A stretch of DNA of 64,000 nucleotides from Ralstonia pickettii. Its GTDB lineage: Bacteria > Pseudomonadota > Gammaproteobacteria > Burkholderiales > Burkholderiaceae. Within the stretch, counting starts at the first letter, position 1; every line of letters begins with the position of its first letter. Shown piece by piece: positions 55,472-64,000 of the stretch. A program made the translations under genes and the position numbers. Location of the stretch: positions 806,001-870,000 of the forward strand of contig NZ_JFZG01000024.1 of NCBI RefSeq assembly GCF_000607165.1, in the 5' to 3' direction. Under the pieces are notes generated by a model. That model was not told where the DNA came from. It ran no database searches and was given only the letters and a program-made list of their open reading frames with translations.

Positions 55472-56773
55472 ATGACAACCGAAGCAACGGTTGCGCGAGC
55501 GCCCGCCGGGACGGACGCCACGACCGCAGCCAATTCCGGCGGTTTGTTCCGCTGGTACCGAGAGATCTCCGCGCAGGAGCGCCGCACGTTCTGGAGCTGC
55601 AAGGTGGGCTACGCGCTCGACGCGATGGACACGCAGATCCTGAGCTTCGTCATCCCCACCTTGATCGGCGTGTGGGGCCTTTCCAAGGCCGATGCAGGGT
55701 TGATCGGCACATGCACGCTGCTGGCATCGGCTGCGGGCGGCTGGGTGGCGGGCATCCTGTCGGATCGCATCGGGCGTGTGCGCGCGTTGCAGATCACCAT
55801 CCTGTGGTTTGCGGTGTTCACCTTCCTGTGCGGCCTCGCGCAGAACTACGAACAACTGCTGATTGCTCGCACGCTCATGGGCTTCGGTTTTGGCGGCGAG
55901 TGGACGGCCGGCGCAGTGCTGATCGGTGAAGCCATTCGCTCCCGGGATCGCGGCAAGGCCGTTGGCATGGTGCAAGCAGGGTGGGCTCTGGGGTGGGGCG
56001 CATCGGCATTGCTGTATGCGTGGTTCTTCAGCGTGATGCCGCCCGAGACCGCATGGCGCGCGTTGTTTCTCGTGGGGATCGTGCCAGCCGTATTCGTGTT
56101 CTTCCTGCGTCGGCTGGTGAAAGAGCCCGAGGTGTTTCAGGAGGCGAAGTCGCAGGCCGCCGAGCGCACGAGCTTCTTCGAGATTTTCTCCCCGCGGCTA
56201 TTGAGCACCACGCTGCGTGCCGCCGTGCTGACCACCGGCGCGCAAGGCGGCTACTACGCCATCACCACGTGGCTGCCGACGTTCCTGAAAACCGAGCGCC
56301 ATCTGACCGTGCTGGGCACCGGCGGCTATCTGGCCGTGGTGATCATCGGTTCGTACATCGGCTACCTGATCAGCGCGGTGCTGACTGACCGCCTGGGCCG
56401 CAAGCGCAACTTCATCCTGTTTGCAGTGGGCTCGATGGTGGTGGCGCTGGCCTACACGCAGCTGGAGGTGACCGACAGCACAATGTTGCTGCTCGGCCTG
56501 CCGCTGGGCTTCTTTGCCTCGGGCATCTTTGCTGGCATGGGCGCCTTCCTGACCGAGTTGTTCCCGACGGCGGTGCGTGGTTCGGGCCAGGGCTTTTGCT
56601 ACAACGTTGGCCGGGCGGTGGGCGCGTGCTTCCCGTTCCTGATCGGGCAGGTGAGCGCGCATTCGTCGCTGGGGCATGCCATTGGCATCTTCGCGGCGGG
56701 CGCCTATGGGCTGCTCATCGTGGCGGCACTCACGTTGCCTGAAACACGCGGCCGGGAACTCGAATCGATTTAA
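55472..56773 (+). CDS. MFS transporter, AAHS/sugar-acid symporter-like
   Basis: A 433-residue transporter with twelve hydrophobic segments. The signature GILSDRIGRVRALQ after helix 2, RTLMGFGFGGEWTAGAVLI and LTDRLGRKRNF in the second half match the MFS group of aromatic-acid and sialate proton symporters. A strong ribosome site (AAAGGAGG) precedes the ATG. It lies 128 bases after the UPF0317 gene on the same strand, so it may import the substrate of that pathway, for example glutamate or 5-oxoproline, but sequence does not show the cargo. A terminator follows. Confidence 0.85.
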   Translation: MTTEATVARAPAGTDATTAANSGGLFRWYREISAQERRTFWSCKVGYALDAMDTQILSFVIPTLIGVWGLSKADAGLIGTCTLLASAAGGWVAGILSDRIGRVRALQITILWFAVFTFLCGLAQNYEQLLIARTLMGFGFGGEWTAGAVLIGEAIRSRDRGKAVGMVQAGWALGWGASALLYAWFFSVMPPETAWRALFLVGIVPAVFVFFLRRLVKEPEVFQEAKSQAAERTSFFEIFSPRLLSTTLRAAVLTTGAQGGYYAITTWLPTFLKTERHLTVLGTGGYLAVVIIGSYIGYLISAVLTDRLGRKRNFILFAVGSMVVALAYTQLEVTDSTMLLLGLPLGFFASGIFAGMGAFLTELFPTAVRGSGQGFCYNVGRAVGACFPFLIGQVSAHSSLGHAIGIFAAGAYGLLIVAALTLPETRGRELESI

Positions 56774-56801
56774 CTCCTGTGCTTCCCCCAAAGTGCACAG
56801 C

Positions 56802-56833
56802 GCGCGGCGTTTGGAAGACGCCGCGCTTTTTTT
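56802..56833 (+). terminator. Rho-independent terminator after the MFS gene
   Basis: GCGCGGCGT (56802-56810) pairs with ACGCCGCGC (56818-56826) around a seven-base loop and is followed by seven T residues. It ends the UPF0317-MFS transcript, 29 bases after the stop. Confidence 0.9.
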
Positions 56834-57329
56834 ACCAGAAAATAAATCGAAACACCCCACTAATGGGTGGGAATGATTTGGCCTTTTTGTGTTTTCATTC
56901 ACGTTGCAATTGCGTATGTTTCGGTTTTAAGACAAGCCGGGCATGAGGCGCCGATTTATCAGCTGATTATTCACGTTCAGGCAATCAATCGGCTGCAACG
57001 CAAGTGCCAGTGCGGCTCCGCGCCCCGCGGACAGTTTCAGCAACGCACGCGATCCTGCATCTCCTTTTCGCCGCAAACGCTGGTTATTTCCGGCACCCCC
57101 TAAAGAAGGGGTAATCCTAGTCAGCCTTTCTGTTTAAAAAAACGAGGGGTGGCGGCAATGGCGTGTTCATTGAGAAAATTGCGGCCTGCACGACGCCCGG
57201 TTTCCCCGCCCCCACGGTCGCACAAGAACAAGAAGGAGGCACGGAGGAGGCGTCACCCGATTCCCTTCGTCAGTCCTGTGTGCTGTATGCGCGTCTGCGA
57301 TGCGCATGCCGTGCTTCTTCTATCCGGCT
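56834..57329. promoter_or_regulatory. Long leader region before the polysaccharide operon (496 bases)
   Basis: No gene is visible. The first 140 bases are strikingly rich in A and T compared with everything around them (about 56840-56980), as expected of a promoter or a site bound by H-NS-like proteins. ACCCC/GGGGT arms (57095-57112) surround TAAAGAA. An A/T run lies at about 57130-57145. The distance to the first gene leaves room for an untranslated leader of some 200 to 400 bases. Confidence 0.4.
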
Positions 57330-58487
57330 ATGAAAATTCTCTCCGTCTTCGGCACACGGCCCGAAGCGATCAAGATGGCGCCGCTCGTCAAGGCGCTGGC
57401 CGCGCAGTCGGCCATGGAATCCGTCGTATGCGTGACGGGGCAGCACAAGCAGATGCTGCAGCAGGTGCTGGACCTGTTCGACATCGTTCCGCAGATCGAC
57501 CTGGAGCTGATGACGCAAAACCAGACGCTGAACGGACTCAGTGCCCGCCTGCTCACGGCGTTTGACGACGTGCTGGAGACGGTGCGCCCCGACCGCATCC
57601 TGGTACACGGCGACACGACCACCGCGATGATGTCGGCCATGGCTGCGTTCCACCGTCGCATTCCCATCGGCCACGTTGAAGCCGGCCTGCGCACGGGCGA
57701 CCTTTACCAACCGTGGCCGGAAGAGATGAACCGCCGCACCATCGACGTGTGCGCCGATCTGCTGTTTGCCCCAACCGATTCATCGCGCCGCAACCTTCAG
57801 GCAGAGAACCTGGGCGGGCGCATTCTGGTGACGGGCAATACCGTGATCGACGCGCTGCTGCAGACCACGCAGCGCATCGTGAAGGACGATGCCTTTCGCG
57901 CGGAGCTGGATGCGCATTTCCCCTTCCTGAAGGACGACCGCAAGGTGTTGCTGGTGACGGGACATCGGCGCGAAAACTTCGGTTCGGGCTTTGCCAACAT
58001 TTGCGAGGCACTGGCCAAGCTGGCGCGCCGCGACGACATCCAGATCGTCTATCCGATCCACCTGAACCCGAACGTGCGCGGGCCCGTGCAGACTGCGCTG
58101 GCAGGCCTGCCGAATGTGCACCTGATCGAGCCGCTGGACTACGCCCGCTTCGTGCGCCTGATGCAGCGTGCGCACGTGATCCTGACCGACTCGGGCGGCG
58201 TGCAAGAAGAGGCGCCGTCGCTGGGCAAGCCGGTGCTCGTCATGCGCAACGTGACGGAGCGCCCGGAGGCCGTGCAGGCCGGCACAGTGCGCCTGGTCGG
58301 CACGGAGGTCGACAGCATCGTGGGTGCCGTCAGCCACCTGTACGACAACGACGACGCATGGCGCGCATTCTCGCAGCACCTCAACCCATATGGCGATGGG
58401 CTGGCTTCACAGCGCATCGTGTCCGCCCTGGGCGGCGGGTTCGTCCAGGAGTTCCTTGGCGACGTGGACGCACGCGAAGCCGCCTGA
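57330..58487 (+). CDS. wecB: UDP-N-acetylglucosamine 2-epimerase (non-hydrolysing)
   Basis: A 385-residue epimerase that converts UDP-GlcNAc to UDP-ManNAc in the cytoplasm. It starts with the canonical MKILSVFGTRPEAIKMAPL and keeps the active-site regions GDTTTAMMSAMAAF, HVEAGLRTG, VTGHRRENFG and LTDSGGVQEEAP. The ATG at 57330 gives the family N-terminus; a longer frame from 57300 adds ten residues with no family match. It is the first gene of a polysaccharide operon and supplies an amino-sugar donor. Confidence 0.93.
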   Translation: MKILSVFGTRPEAIKMAPLVKALAAQSAMESVVCVTGQHKQMLQQVLDLFDIVPQIDLELMTQNQTLNGLSARLLTAFDDVLETVRPDRILVHGDTTTAMMSAMAAFHRRIPIGHVEAGLRTGDLYQPWPEEMNRRTIDVCADLLFAPTDSSRRNLQAENLGGRILVTGNTVIDALLQTTQRIVKDDAFRAELDAHFPFLKDDRKVLLVTGHRRENFGSGFANICEALAKLARRDDIQIVYPIHLNPNVRGPVQTALAGLPNVHLIEPLDYARFVRLMQRAHVILTDSGGVQEEAPSLGKPVLVMRNVTERPEAVQAGTVRLVGTEVDSIVGAVSHLYDNDDAWRAFSQHLNPYGDGLASQRIVSALGGGFVQEFLGDVDAREAA

Positions 58488-58514
58488 GCGGAAACCGAAA
58501 AGGCAATCACGATC

Positions 58515-59840
58515 ATGTCCACGCTCGCAATCGATATCCTGCTGGTGCTTGCGTTCTGCATCATCACGCTGCTGGTGGTGTACACCGCGCGGCACTACCT
58601 GTTCACGCTGAATCGGCTGTTCGGCCGTCAGCGTCAGCCGTATCTCGACATTGAACAGGGTGCGTGGCCCAGCGTGGTCGTCTGCGTGGCGGCGCACAAC
58701 GAAGAGCGCGTGATTGCCGATTGCCTCAACGCGCTGCTGCTGGTGGATTATCCGCAGGACAAGCTGACCATCATGCCGGTCAATGACCGCTCGAAGGACC
58801 GCACGCGCGAGATCATCGACGAGATTGCAGCGCGCAACCCGGGCCGCTTCCAGCGCTTTCACCGCACCGAAGGCCGGCCCGGCAAGGCGGCTGCGTTGCG
58901 CGACGCCACGCAGTTGATCGACGCCGAGATCATGATCGTGTTCGATGCCGACTACCTGCCGGCGCGCGGGCTGATCAAGCAACTCGTGGCCCCGTTCTTC
59001 GACCCGGAAGTGGGCGCCATCATGGGCCGTGTGGTGCCGGTGAATGCCGGTGCAAACCTGCTCACGCGCCTGCTTGATCTTGAACGCTCCGGCGGCTATC
59101 AGGTGGACCAGACCGCCCGCATGAACCTGGGCCTGGTACCGCAATACGGCGGCACCGTGGGCGGCATCCGCCGCCGCGCGCTGGACGATATCGGTGGCTG
59201 GAACATCGACACCCTGGCCGAAGACACCGATGTGACGTTCCGGCTGCTGCAGCACGGCTGGAAAACGGTCTACCAGAACCGCTCCGAATGCTACGAAGAG
59301 GTGCCCGAAGTCTGGCCCGTGCGGCTCAAGCAGATCAGCCGGTGGTCGCGCGGCCACAACCAGGTGATGGTGCAGAACATCCGCAAGCTGCTCGCCAACG
59401 ATCGTATCAGCCGGCTTGAACGCCTGGACGGCGCATTGCTGCTGCTGATCTTCGTCATGCCGATGGTGCAGCTGGCCGGCTGGGTGGTGGCCGTCATCCT
59501 GTTCTATGCGGCGGCGCAGTCCATTGTCTCGGGCTGGATTCTTCTGGCGGCGCTGCTGTGCTACGGCGGGCTGGGTACCAACGCAGCCTTCTTTGAGATT
59601 GCGGCTGCCACCTACCTCGATGGCCATCGCAACCGCATCCGCTTGCTGCCGCTGAACCTGTTCGGCTTCCTGGTCAGCATGATGACGATCGCGCGCGCGG
59701 GTGTGACGCAAGTCATCGACGCCGTGAAAAAGCGCGAACTGGTGTGGGACAAGACCGAGCGCTTTCGCACGGAAGCCGCGGGTGTGGTCAACATCATGGC
59801 CGGCGAGGTGCCCGTGCGCACCGGCCCGGAGGGCACATGA
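58515..59840 (+). CDS. Processive family 2 glycosyltransferase
   Basis: A 441-residue inner-membrane glycosyltransferase. One helix at the start and three to four at the end flank a GT-A domain with CVAAHNEERVIADC, DADY (144-147), the acceptor-site Glu236-Asp237 in LAEDTDVTF, and Gln273-x-x-Arg276-Trp277. This is the pattern of processive beta-glycan synthases such as cellulose, chitin and PNAG synthase. It probably polymerises the sugar made from the WecB product and moves it across the membrane. The end overlaps the next gene by four bases. Confidence 0.88.
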   Translation: MSTLAIDILLVLAFCIITLLVVYTARHYLFTLNRLFGRQRQPYLDIEQGAWPSVVVCVAAHNEERVIADCLNALLLVDYPQDKLTIMPVNDRSKDRTREIIDEIAARNPGRFQRFHRTEGRPGKAAALRDATQLIDAEIMIVFDADYLPARGLIKQLVAPFFDPEVGAIMGRVVPVNAGANLLTRLLDLERSGGYQVDQTARMNLGLVPQYGGTVGGIRRRALDDIGGWNIDTLAEDTDVTFRLLQHGWKTVYQNRSECYEEVPEVWPVRLKQISRWSRGHNQVMVQNIRKLLANDRISRLERLDGALLLLIFVMPMVQLAGWVVAVILFYAAAQSIVSGWILLAALLCYGGLGTNAAFFEIAAATYLDGHRNRIRLLPLNLFGFLVSMMTIARAGVTQVIDAVKKRELVWDKTERFRTEAAGVVNIMAGEVPVRTGPEGT

Positions 59841-60880
59841 TCGGAAGCGTGCTGCTGCTGAGCGGCGCGGTTGCGGGCCTGCTCGTACTGCCGTTCCTGC
59901 CGGCGTTGTCGGAATGGCTGCGTCCGACCGACTCCGCACCGCTGCCGATGCGGCGTGACCAGCCGAACAATCTCACCTTCTTTGCCAACAGTTTCCGCCG
60001 CCGTCTGCAAGAGCAGTACGGCGTGGATGTTGAAGCCATGCGCGCTGCCGGTGCCGCCTACCAGGTGCCCGTGAGCGCGGAACTGAGCGTGGGGCGCGAC
60101 CCGCGCGGCCGGCCGTCTGCCGAGCAATCAGGGCTGGTGCGCATGCTGGACAAGGTCAACCACATCGTCGTGTTCCGGGGCAACGCGTGGCTGGGGCCAC
60201 GCAGCCGCGTGCGTGCCGACTTGTATGTCGAGCAGGATGTCGAGGTCGAGCACGACACCCGCCTGCGTGCCTGCTTGGCCGAAGGCGATATCGAACTGGG
60301 CGAGAACGTGGTGGTGCAGCGCTGGGTGCATGGGCGCAATGTGCGGTTGCGGCCTAACGTGCGTGTCGAAGGCCGTGTCACTGCGGAGGACCGCATCGTG
60401 ATGGCTGCACCGGCGCGCTTCGAGCGTGCCGGCGCCACTGAGGTGATGTTTGGCGACGTGCGCGGCGCTGCGCACCCCGTGGGCATGCCGAAACCCGCAA
60501 CGGAGCGCCGCGTGCTCGACGGCGATGCCACGCTGTCGGCCGGCGAATTAACCGATTGCGATTACGTGGTGCGTGGCGACTGCCGGGTCGCGGGCGGCAC
60601 CGTGCTCGAAGGCAGTATCAAAACGCACGGGCACCTGCGCACGGGCGACGGCGTGCGCATTGCCGGCACGCTGTCTGCACGCAAGAACCTTGAGATCGGT
60701 GCGGGCAGCGCTGTACTTGGCCCGCTGATCGGCTTTGAGGACATCGTTCTCGGTCCGAATTGCCGTATCGGCCGCCCTGATGCACCGACCACGCTTGTCT
60801 GCAACCGCCTGTTCGTCTCGCCCGGCTGTGTTGTGCATGGCGTGATTACCGCGCACGAGTTCGCGCGTGTGGAAGGGTAA
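59837..60880 (+). CDS. Polymer-forming beta-helix protein (bactofilin-like)
   Basis: A 347-residue protein with one N-terminal membrane helix (about 3-25) and a body of repeated short beta strands rich in Val and Gly, including VRADLYVEQDVEVEHDTRL, VEGRVTAEDRIVMAAP and VLEGSIKTHGHLRTGDGV. This is the pattern of bactofilin-type or left-handed beta-helix proteins. Bactofilins form filaments that position wall or polysaccharide enzymes in the cell. It follows the synthase with an ATGA overlap, so a scaffold role for the export complex is likely. I call it only by fold. Confidence 0.6.
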   Translation: MIGSVLLLSGAVAGLLVLPFLPALSEWLRPTDSAPLPMRRDQPNNLTFFANSFRRRLQEQYGVDVEAMRAAGAAYQVPVSAELSVGRDPRGRPSAEQSGLVRMLDKVNHIVVFRGNAWLGPRSRVRADLYVEQDVEVEHDTRLRACLAEGDIELGENVVVQRWVHGRNVRLRPNVRVEGRVTAEDRIVMAAPARFERAGATEVMFGDVRGAAHPVGMPKPATERRVLDGDATLSAGELTDCDYVVRGDCRVAGGTVLEGSIKTHGHLRTGDGVRIAGTLSARKNLEIGAGSAVLGPLIGFEDIVLGPNCRIGRPDAPTTLVCNRLFVSPGCVVHGVITAHEFARVEG

Positions 60881-60890
60881 GGGGGCTCGC

Positions 60891-61877
60891 ATGGTCACGT
60901 TCTGGAACGCTTGCGTTCGCCGCTGCGGTGCTGTGCTGGCAGGCCTCGCCATGTCGGCTGCCGCTGCGCACGGTGCCACGATGTTTGAAGACTTCACCAC
61001 GCCCGACGGGGCCATGACCGTATTCGCCCAGGGCGATTACGTCGAGCCCTACGTTGCCATCGAAGCGCTGCTGGTCGCTCACCGCCTGGGTGCCGACGTG
61101 CAAGCCCCGGCCGTTGGGCTGGCCAACTGGCTGCTGCCATATCAACAGCCGAATGGCACGTTCCCCCGCCTCTGCCGCAATGGCACAGACGGCTGGGCCG
61201 CATGTGGCCACGCAGATGCGGATGACTCGCAAGCGGTGTTCTGGTGCCTGCTCGTCAATGAGATCCTGCATGGACCGCCGCAACTGCTGGCGAGCTGCAG
61301 CCTCGCGTTGATGCACCTGGCCACGCTGTGGGACCCGAAGCGCGCGACATTCCAGGCGTTTGCCGATCGGCCGGAAGCCTACTTTGCCGACAACGTGGAA
61401 GTGGCCGGAGCGCTCAAGCGCCTGCGCGCCGACCCCAAGGCATCGTTGCACTACACGCTGGAGCTGGCCGCGCTGCCATCACACAAGCAGATGATGGACG
61501 GCCTTGCGCATGCCTATGGTTATCAGTTGAACGGCGCGCTGGAGCCCGCACGCGTGAGCCTGCCACCCACGCCCTACGGCTTCTACCCGACGGCGGTTGC
61601 GCCGGTCTATCCGTGGGTGCATGGCCTGGAAACCGGCTCCGCCGCCCAACGCAAATGGGCGGTATGGAAGTTCCGCTACGGGCAGACGTGGCTGTCGGGC
61701 AAGGCTGACCCGTTCCCGTGGGGCATGATCGCCTGGGCCGCCTACAAGCTCGGCGATATGCCGACTGCGCAGAAGTGGCTGCGGGCCGCGCCGCAATGGC
61801 GCGCGGCAGGCCGCTGGAACTTGATGGAAGAGGGCGCGCTGATCGGGCTCTCGCACGCACTGGCGGTTTCCGAATGA
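60891..61877 (+). CDS. Exported protein of possible glycan-processing (alpha/alpha toroid) type
   Basis: A 328-residue protein with a signal peptide (about 1-29, ending AHGA). The mature part has regularly spaced helices with aromatic and acidic residues, for example EPYVAIEALLVAHRLGADV, HADADDSQAVFWCLLVNEIL and WGMIAWAAYKLGD, which resembles the helical toroid fold of many glycoside hydrolases and lyases. I cannot name the family. A GGGGG ribosome site precedes the ATG at 60891. Its place before the deacetylase gene, with which it overlaps by four bases, suggests it trims or handles the polymer in the periplasm. Confidence 0.5.
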   Translation: MVTFWNACVRRCGAVLAGLAMSAAAAHGATMFEDFTTPDGAMTVFAQGDYVEPYVAIEALLVAHRLGADVQAPAVGLANWLLPYQQPNGTFPRLCRNGTDGWAACGHADADDSQAVFWCLLVNEILHGPPQLLASCSLALMHLATLWDPKRATFQAFADRPEAYFADNVEVAGALKRLRADPKASLHYTLELAALPSHKQMMDGLAHAYGYQLNGALEPARVSLPPTPYGFYPTAVAPVYPWVHGLETGSAAQRKWAVWKFRYGQTWLSGKADPFPWGMIAWAAYKLGDMPTAQKWLRAAPQWRAAGRWNLMEEGALIGLSHALAVSE

Positions 61878-63724
61878 GCACACCTTCCAAGCGCATCAAC
61901 TGGCGCAAGCATCTGGCCAGTCTGCTGATCCTGATCGCCTTTGCGGCCTGCGCGCAGCTGCTGGCACGCAACCTCAGCGCGGGCCCAGGTCGCCCGCAGA
62001 CCGACGACATCGTCCTGGTGGTGCCTGACAACTTCGGGCAAGACAACCGCATCTACGTGCAGGCGTGGGAAGACGCCGCGCTGGAAGAGGGCTTGCGCCT
62101 GCGCACCATGTCGGCGTCGGATTTCGTGCGCCATGGGTTGAATGGCGAGCGTGTGTTTGCCGGCGTGATCCTGCCCGACACCGTGCACCGTTCGATGACC
62201 ACCGCGCTTGTCAACCAGATCAGCCAGTTCGTGCAAAACGGCGGCGCGCTCATGCAGGTGTACGACGCAGGCATCCTCAATGAAAAGGGCTTCTACGAGG
62301 ATGGCGCCTCGCGCATGTCCACGCTGGCTGGCGTGCAGTACGGTTTCTATTCAACGCTGCGCGAAAAGATGGCAAGCCAGGCCACCGTCTATGGCCAGCC
62401 AGATGCGATGGTCGATCTGCATATTCCGCCTGGGCGCTGGATTGTGTCGCAAGGGCGCGCCGTGTTGTCGGGCTACGGGCATGACATGCTGCAGTATCCG
62501 ACCTTGCGCACGCACGGCGACTACGCCGGCAAGGTGCTGCTGCGCTCAGAAGACAACTCGATCATCGCGGGCGAGCGCACCGTGGGTAAAGGCCACGTGC
62601 TGTTCGTCAACCTGCCGCTGACGTATCTGAAGCTGCGTACCGATGGCGTGCTGATGCACGGCTTCCTCAGCTACTTTGCCGGCCACGTGCTGGAACAGCC
62701 GCGCCTGTCGCCAGCGCCGCAGGGCGTGGGTGGCCTGGTGCTGAACTGGCACTGCGACGCGCGCATCTGTATTGACGCCACGGACAAGCTGATTGAAGAC
62801 GGCGTCTTCAAGCGCGGCCCGTTCAGCTTCCACATCACCGCCGGCCCTGACCAGCGCCAGTTTGGCGACGGCCTGGGCGTGAACCTGGCTCACAACCCTG
62901 CGTTTGCAGAGGTCGTGCACGGCCTGATGAAGCAGGGGCACGAAGTGGGCAGCCACGGCGGCTGGATTCACGACTGGTTTGGCCTGAACGTGACGGAAGA
63001 GAACCAGGCCACCATGGAGACCTACCTGCAGAAGAACGCAGATGCCATCGAGGCGCTGACAGGCAAGCCGCAGACCGAGTATTCCGCGCCCACCGGCAAC
63101 CAGCCCGAATGGGCGACGCGCTGGCTGGATGAGCACAACGTCAAGGGCTACTACTTCACCGGCAACATCGGCCAGGGGCCGACGCGCACGTATCGCAACG
63201 GCCGCCGCGACGAGCACATCTGGTCGTTCCCCGTGCAGACGTATGGGCAGTACGCGACCATTGAAGAAGCCGACATGGCGCACATTCCGGAAGCGGAGAT
63301 TGCGGCGTGGCTGACCTCGCTGGTGAAGTTCACCACGGACTCGGGCGAGATCCGCCTGATCTACTTCCACCCGCCCGGTGCGGTGCGCTACCTGCACGCC
63401 ATTGACGCGTTGATGGAAGCCGCCGACGCGCAAGAGGCGCGCAAGCGCTTCCGCTGGCACACCATCACGCAGATGGCCGAGTTTGCCGAGCGGCGTGAGA
63501 AGACCGTGTGGCACACGACATCGGAGCGCGGCGACGTGCGCGTGATTGCTGAGAATCCGGAAACACTGAATGACCTGACATGGCTGTTCCCTGCGGATCG
63601 CTATGCCGAGCCGCGCGTGGAAACGGGCCAGGCGAGCGTGGTTCGGGAAGGGAACAACTGGCGCGTGGTGGCAGGCGCCGGCACCAAGCTCGCCGTTGCT
63701 GCCAAGTTGAGCACGGGCGGCTAA
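61874..63724 (+). CDS. Polysaccharide deacetylase-like protein (NodB fold)
   Basis: A 616-residue protein with one N-terminal helix (about 12-32) that anchors or exports it. The first 270 residues form a domain with VVPDNFGQDNRIYVQAWEDA and GYGHDMLQYPTLRTHG that looks like a glutamine-amidotransferase-type fold. The second half has a NodB deacetylase pattern: Asp295 in HCDAR and His361/His366 in SHGGWIHDWF as probable metal ligands. It likely removes acetyl groups from the amino-sugar polymer in the periplasm. The start overlaps the previous stop. Confidence 0.75.
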   Translation: MSTPSKRINWRKHLASLLILIAFAACAQLLARNLSAGPGRPQTDDIVLVVPDNFGQDNRIYVQAWEDAALEEGLRLRTMSASDFVRHGLNGERVFAGVILPDTVHRSMTTALVNQISQFVQNGGALMQVYDAGILNEKGFYEDGASRMSTLAGVQYGFYSTLREKMASQATVYGQPDAMVDLHIPPGRWIVSQGRAVLSGYGHDMLQYPTLRTHGDYAGKVLLRSEDNSIIAGERTVGKGHVLFVNLPLTYLKLRTDGVLMHGFLSYFAGHVLEQPRLSPAPQGVGGLVLNWHCDARICIDATDKLIEDGVFKRGPFSFHITAGPDQRQFGDGLGVNLAHNPAFAEVVHGLMKQGHEVGSHGGWIHDWFGLNVTEENQATMETYLQKNADAIEALTGKPQTEYSAPTGNQPEWATRWLDEHNVKGYYFTGNIGQGPTRTYRNGRRDEHIWSFPVQTYGQYATIEEADMAHIPEAEIAAWLTSLVKFTTDSGEIRLIYFHPPGAVRYLHAIDALMEAADAQEARKRFRWHTITQMAEFAERREKTVWHTTSERGDVRVIAENPETLNDLTWLFPADRYAEPRVETGQASVVREGNNWRVVAGAGTKLAVAAKLSTGG

Positions 63725-63811
63725 GCACAAGACAACAAGCAGAGAGGGCCGCCGCCGCGCATCAAAAAAAAGGCCGGCGCCCGCTTCAATAACAGACGGG
63801 GAAATACCAGC

Positions 63812-64000
63812 GTGAACCGAACTCCAATCGCATGGATGGCGGCGGTGGCCATCTGCGGCATGACTGCGCCAGCGGTGTGGGCTCAGGCTGCCGAGCCGGC
63901 CGCCGCCCAGGATGCCGCCCAGCCGGTGGAAGACGCGCAACCGGCCGGAACGATGCAACCGGCAGAGCCGGCAACCCAGCAAGAGGCTGCAACCGAACAG
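63812..64000 (+). CDS. Exported protein, 3' end outside window
   Basis: The first 63 codons of an exported protein. The frame begins with GTG at 63812 behind GGGGAAA and gives a signal peptide with basic start (NRTPIAW) and hydrophobic core ending VWAQA. An ATG at 63836 would be an alternative but would lose the basic end. After the signal comes a low-complexity linker of Ala, Pro, Gln and Glu. It could be a periplasmic or outer-membrane part of the polysaccharide export system; too little is visible to say more. Confidence 0.6.
   Translation, partial: MNRTPIAWMAAVAICGMTAPAVWAQAAEPAAAQDAAQPVEDAQPAGTMQPAEPATQQEAATEQ

Overview
The window is about 64 kb of high-GC, gene-dense DNA with no rRNA, tRNA or insertion sequences. 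Gene content (TerC/CBS protein, DUF3175, dodecin, BaeSR-Spy set, an LuxR-controlled type III secretion locus with a very large effector) suggests a betaproteobacterium of the Burkholderiaceae, most likely a Ralstonia. No 16S or marker gene is present to prove this.

Region 1 (1-19.6 kb) is ordinary chromosome-type content. It holds a truncated penicillin acylase family protein, a hybrid histidine kinase, an EntS-like exporter, small conserved proteins, a lipoprotein phosphoesterase divergent from a di-heme cytochrome c peroxidase, a TerC/CBS membrane protein, an EamA exporter with its AraC regulator, a BaeSR two-component pair with a Spy-like periplasmic chaperone, a universal stress protein, a second AraC regulator and two small exported proteins. 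Region 2 (19.6-27 kb) has a structured 0.7-kb intergenic stretch with a clear terminator and possible small RNA, a PAS-GAF-PAS-GGDEF-EAL protein, modE with a flavodoxin-like gene, and modBC without modA behind a ModE-type operator.

Region 3 (27.3-52.4 kb) is a type III secretion locus. Two paralogous LuxR regulators bound the minus-strand group luxR-sctQ-sctR-transglycosylase. The divergent plus-strand operon reads sctV-S-C-D-(F)-I-J-K-L-N-O-T-U. SctU has SARH in place of the autocleavage motif NPTH, and no sctP, gatekeeper, translocator or chaperone gene is visible. Convergent to sctU lies one 2566-residue protein. It begins with a proline run and a DUF4781-like region, then carries a D-glutamate cyclase-like domain, a complete glutamate-racemase domain with both catalytic cysteines, a second degenerate cyclase-like copy, and a LysM-like end. 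I infer a secreted effector acting on glutamate: L-Glu to D-Glu to 5-oxo-D-proline.

Region 4 (52.4-56.8 kb) continues the glutamate theme. It has a LysR regulator divergent from the effector, a glutaminase, a UPF0317/YcsI protein (the other half of the human D-glutamate cyclase architecture), and an MFS transporter. Region 5 (56.8-64 kb) is an operon for a cell-surface amino-sugar polysaccharide: UDP-GlcNAc 2-epimerase, processive glycosyltransferase, beta-helix polymer-forming protein, a possible glycan-processing protein, a NodB-type deacetylase and the start of an exported protein cut by the window edge.
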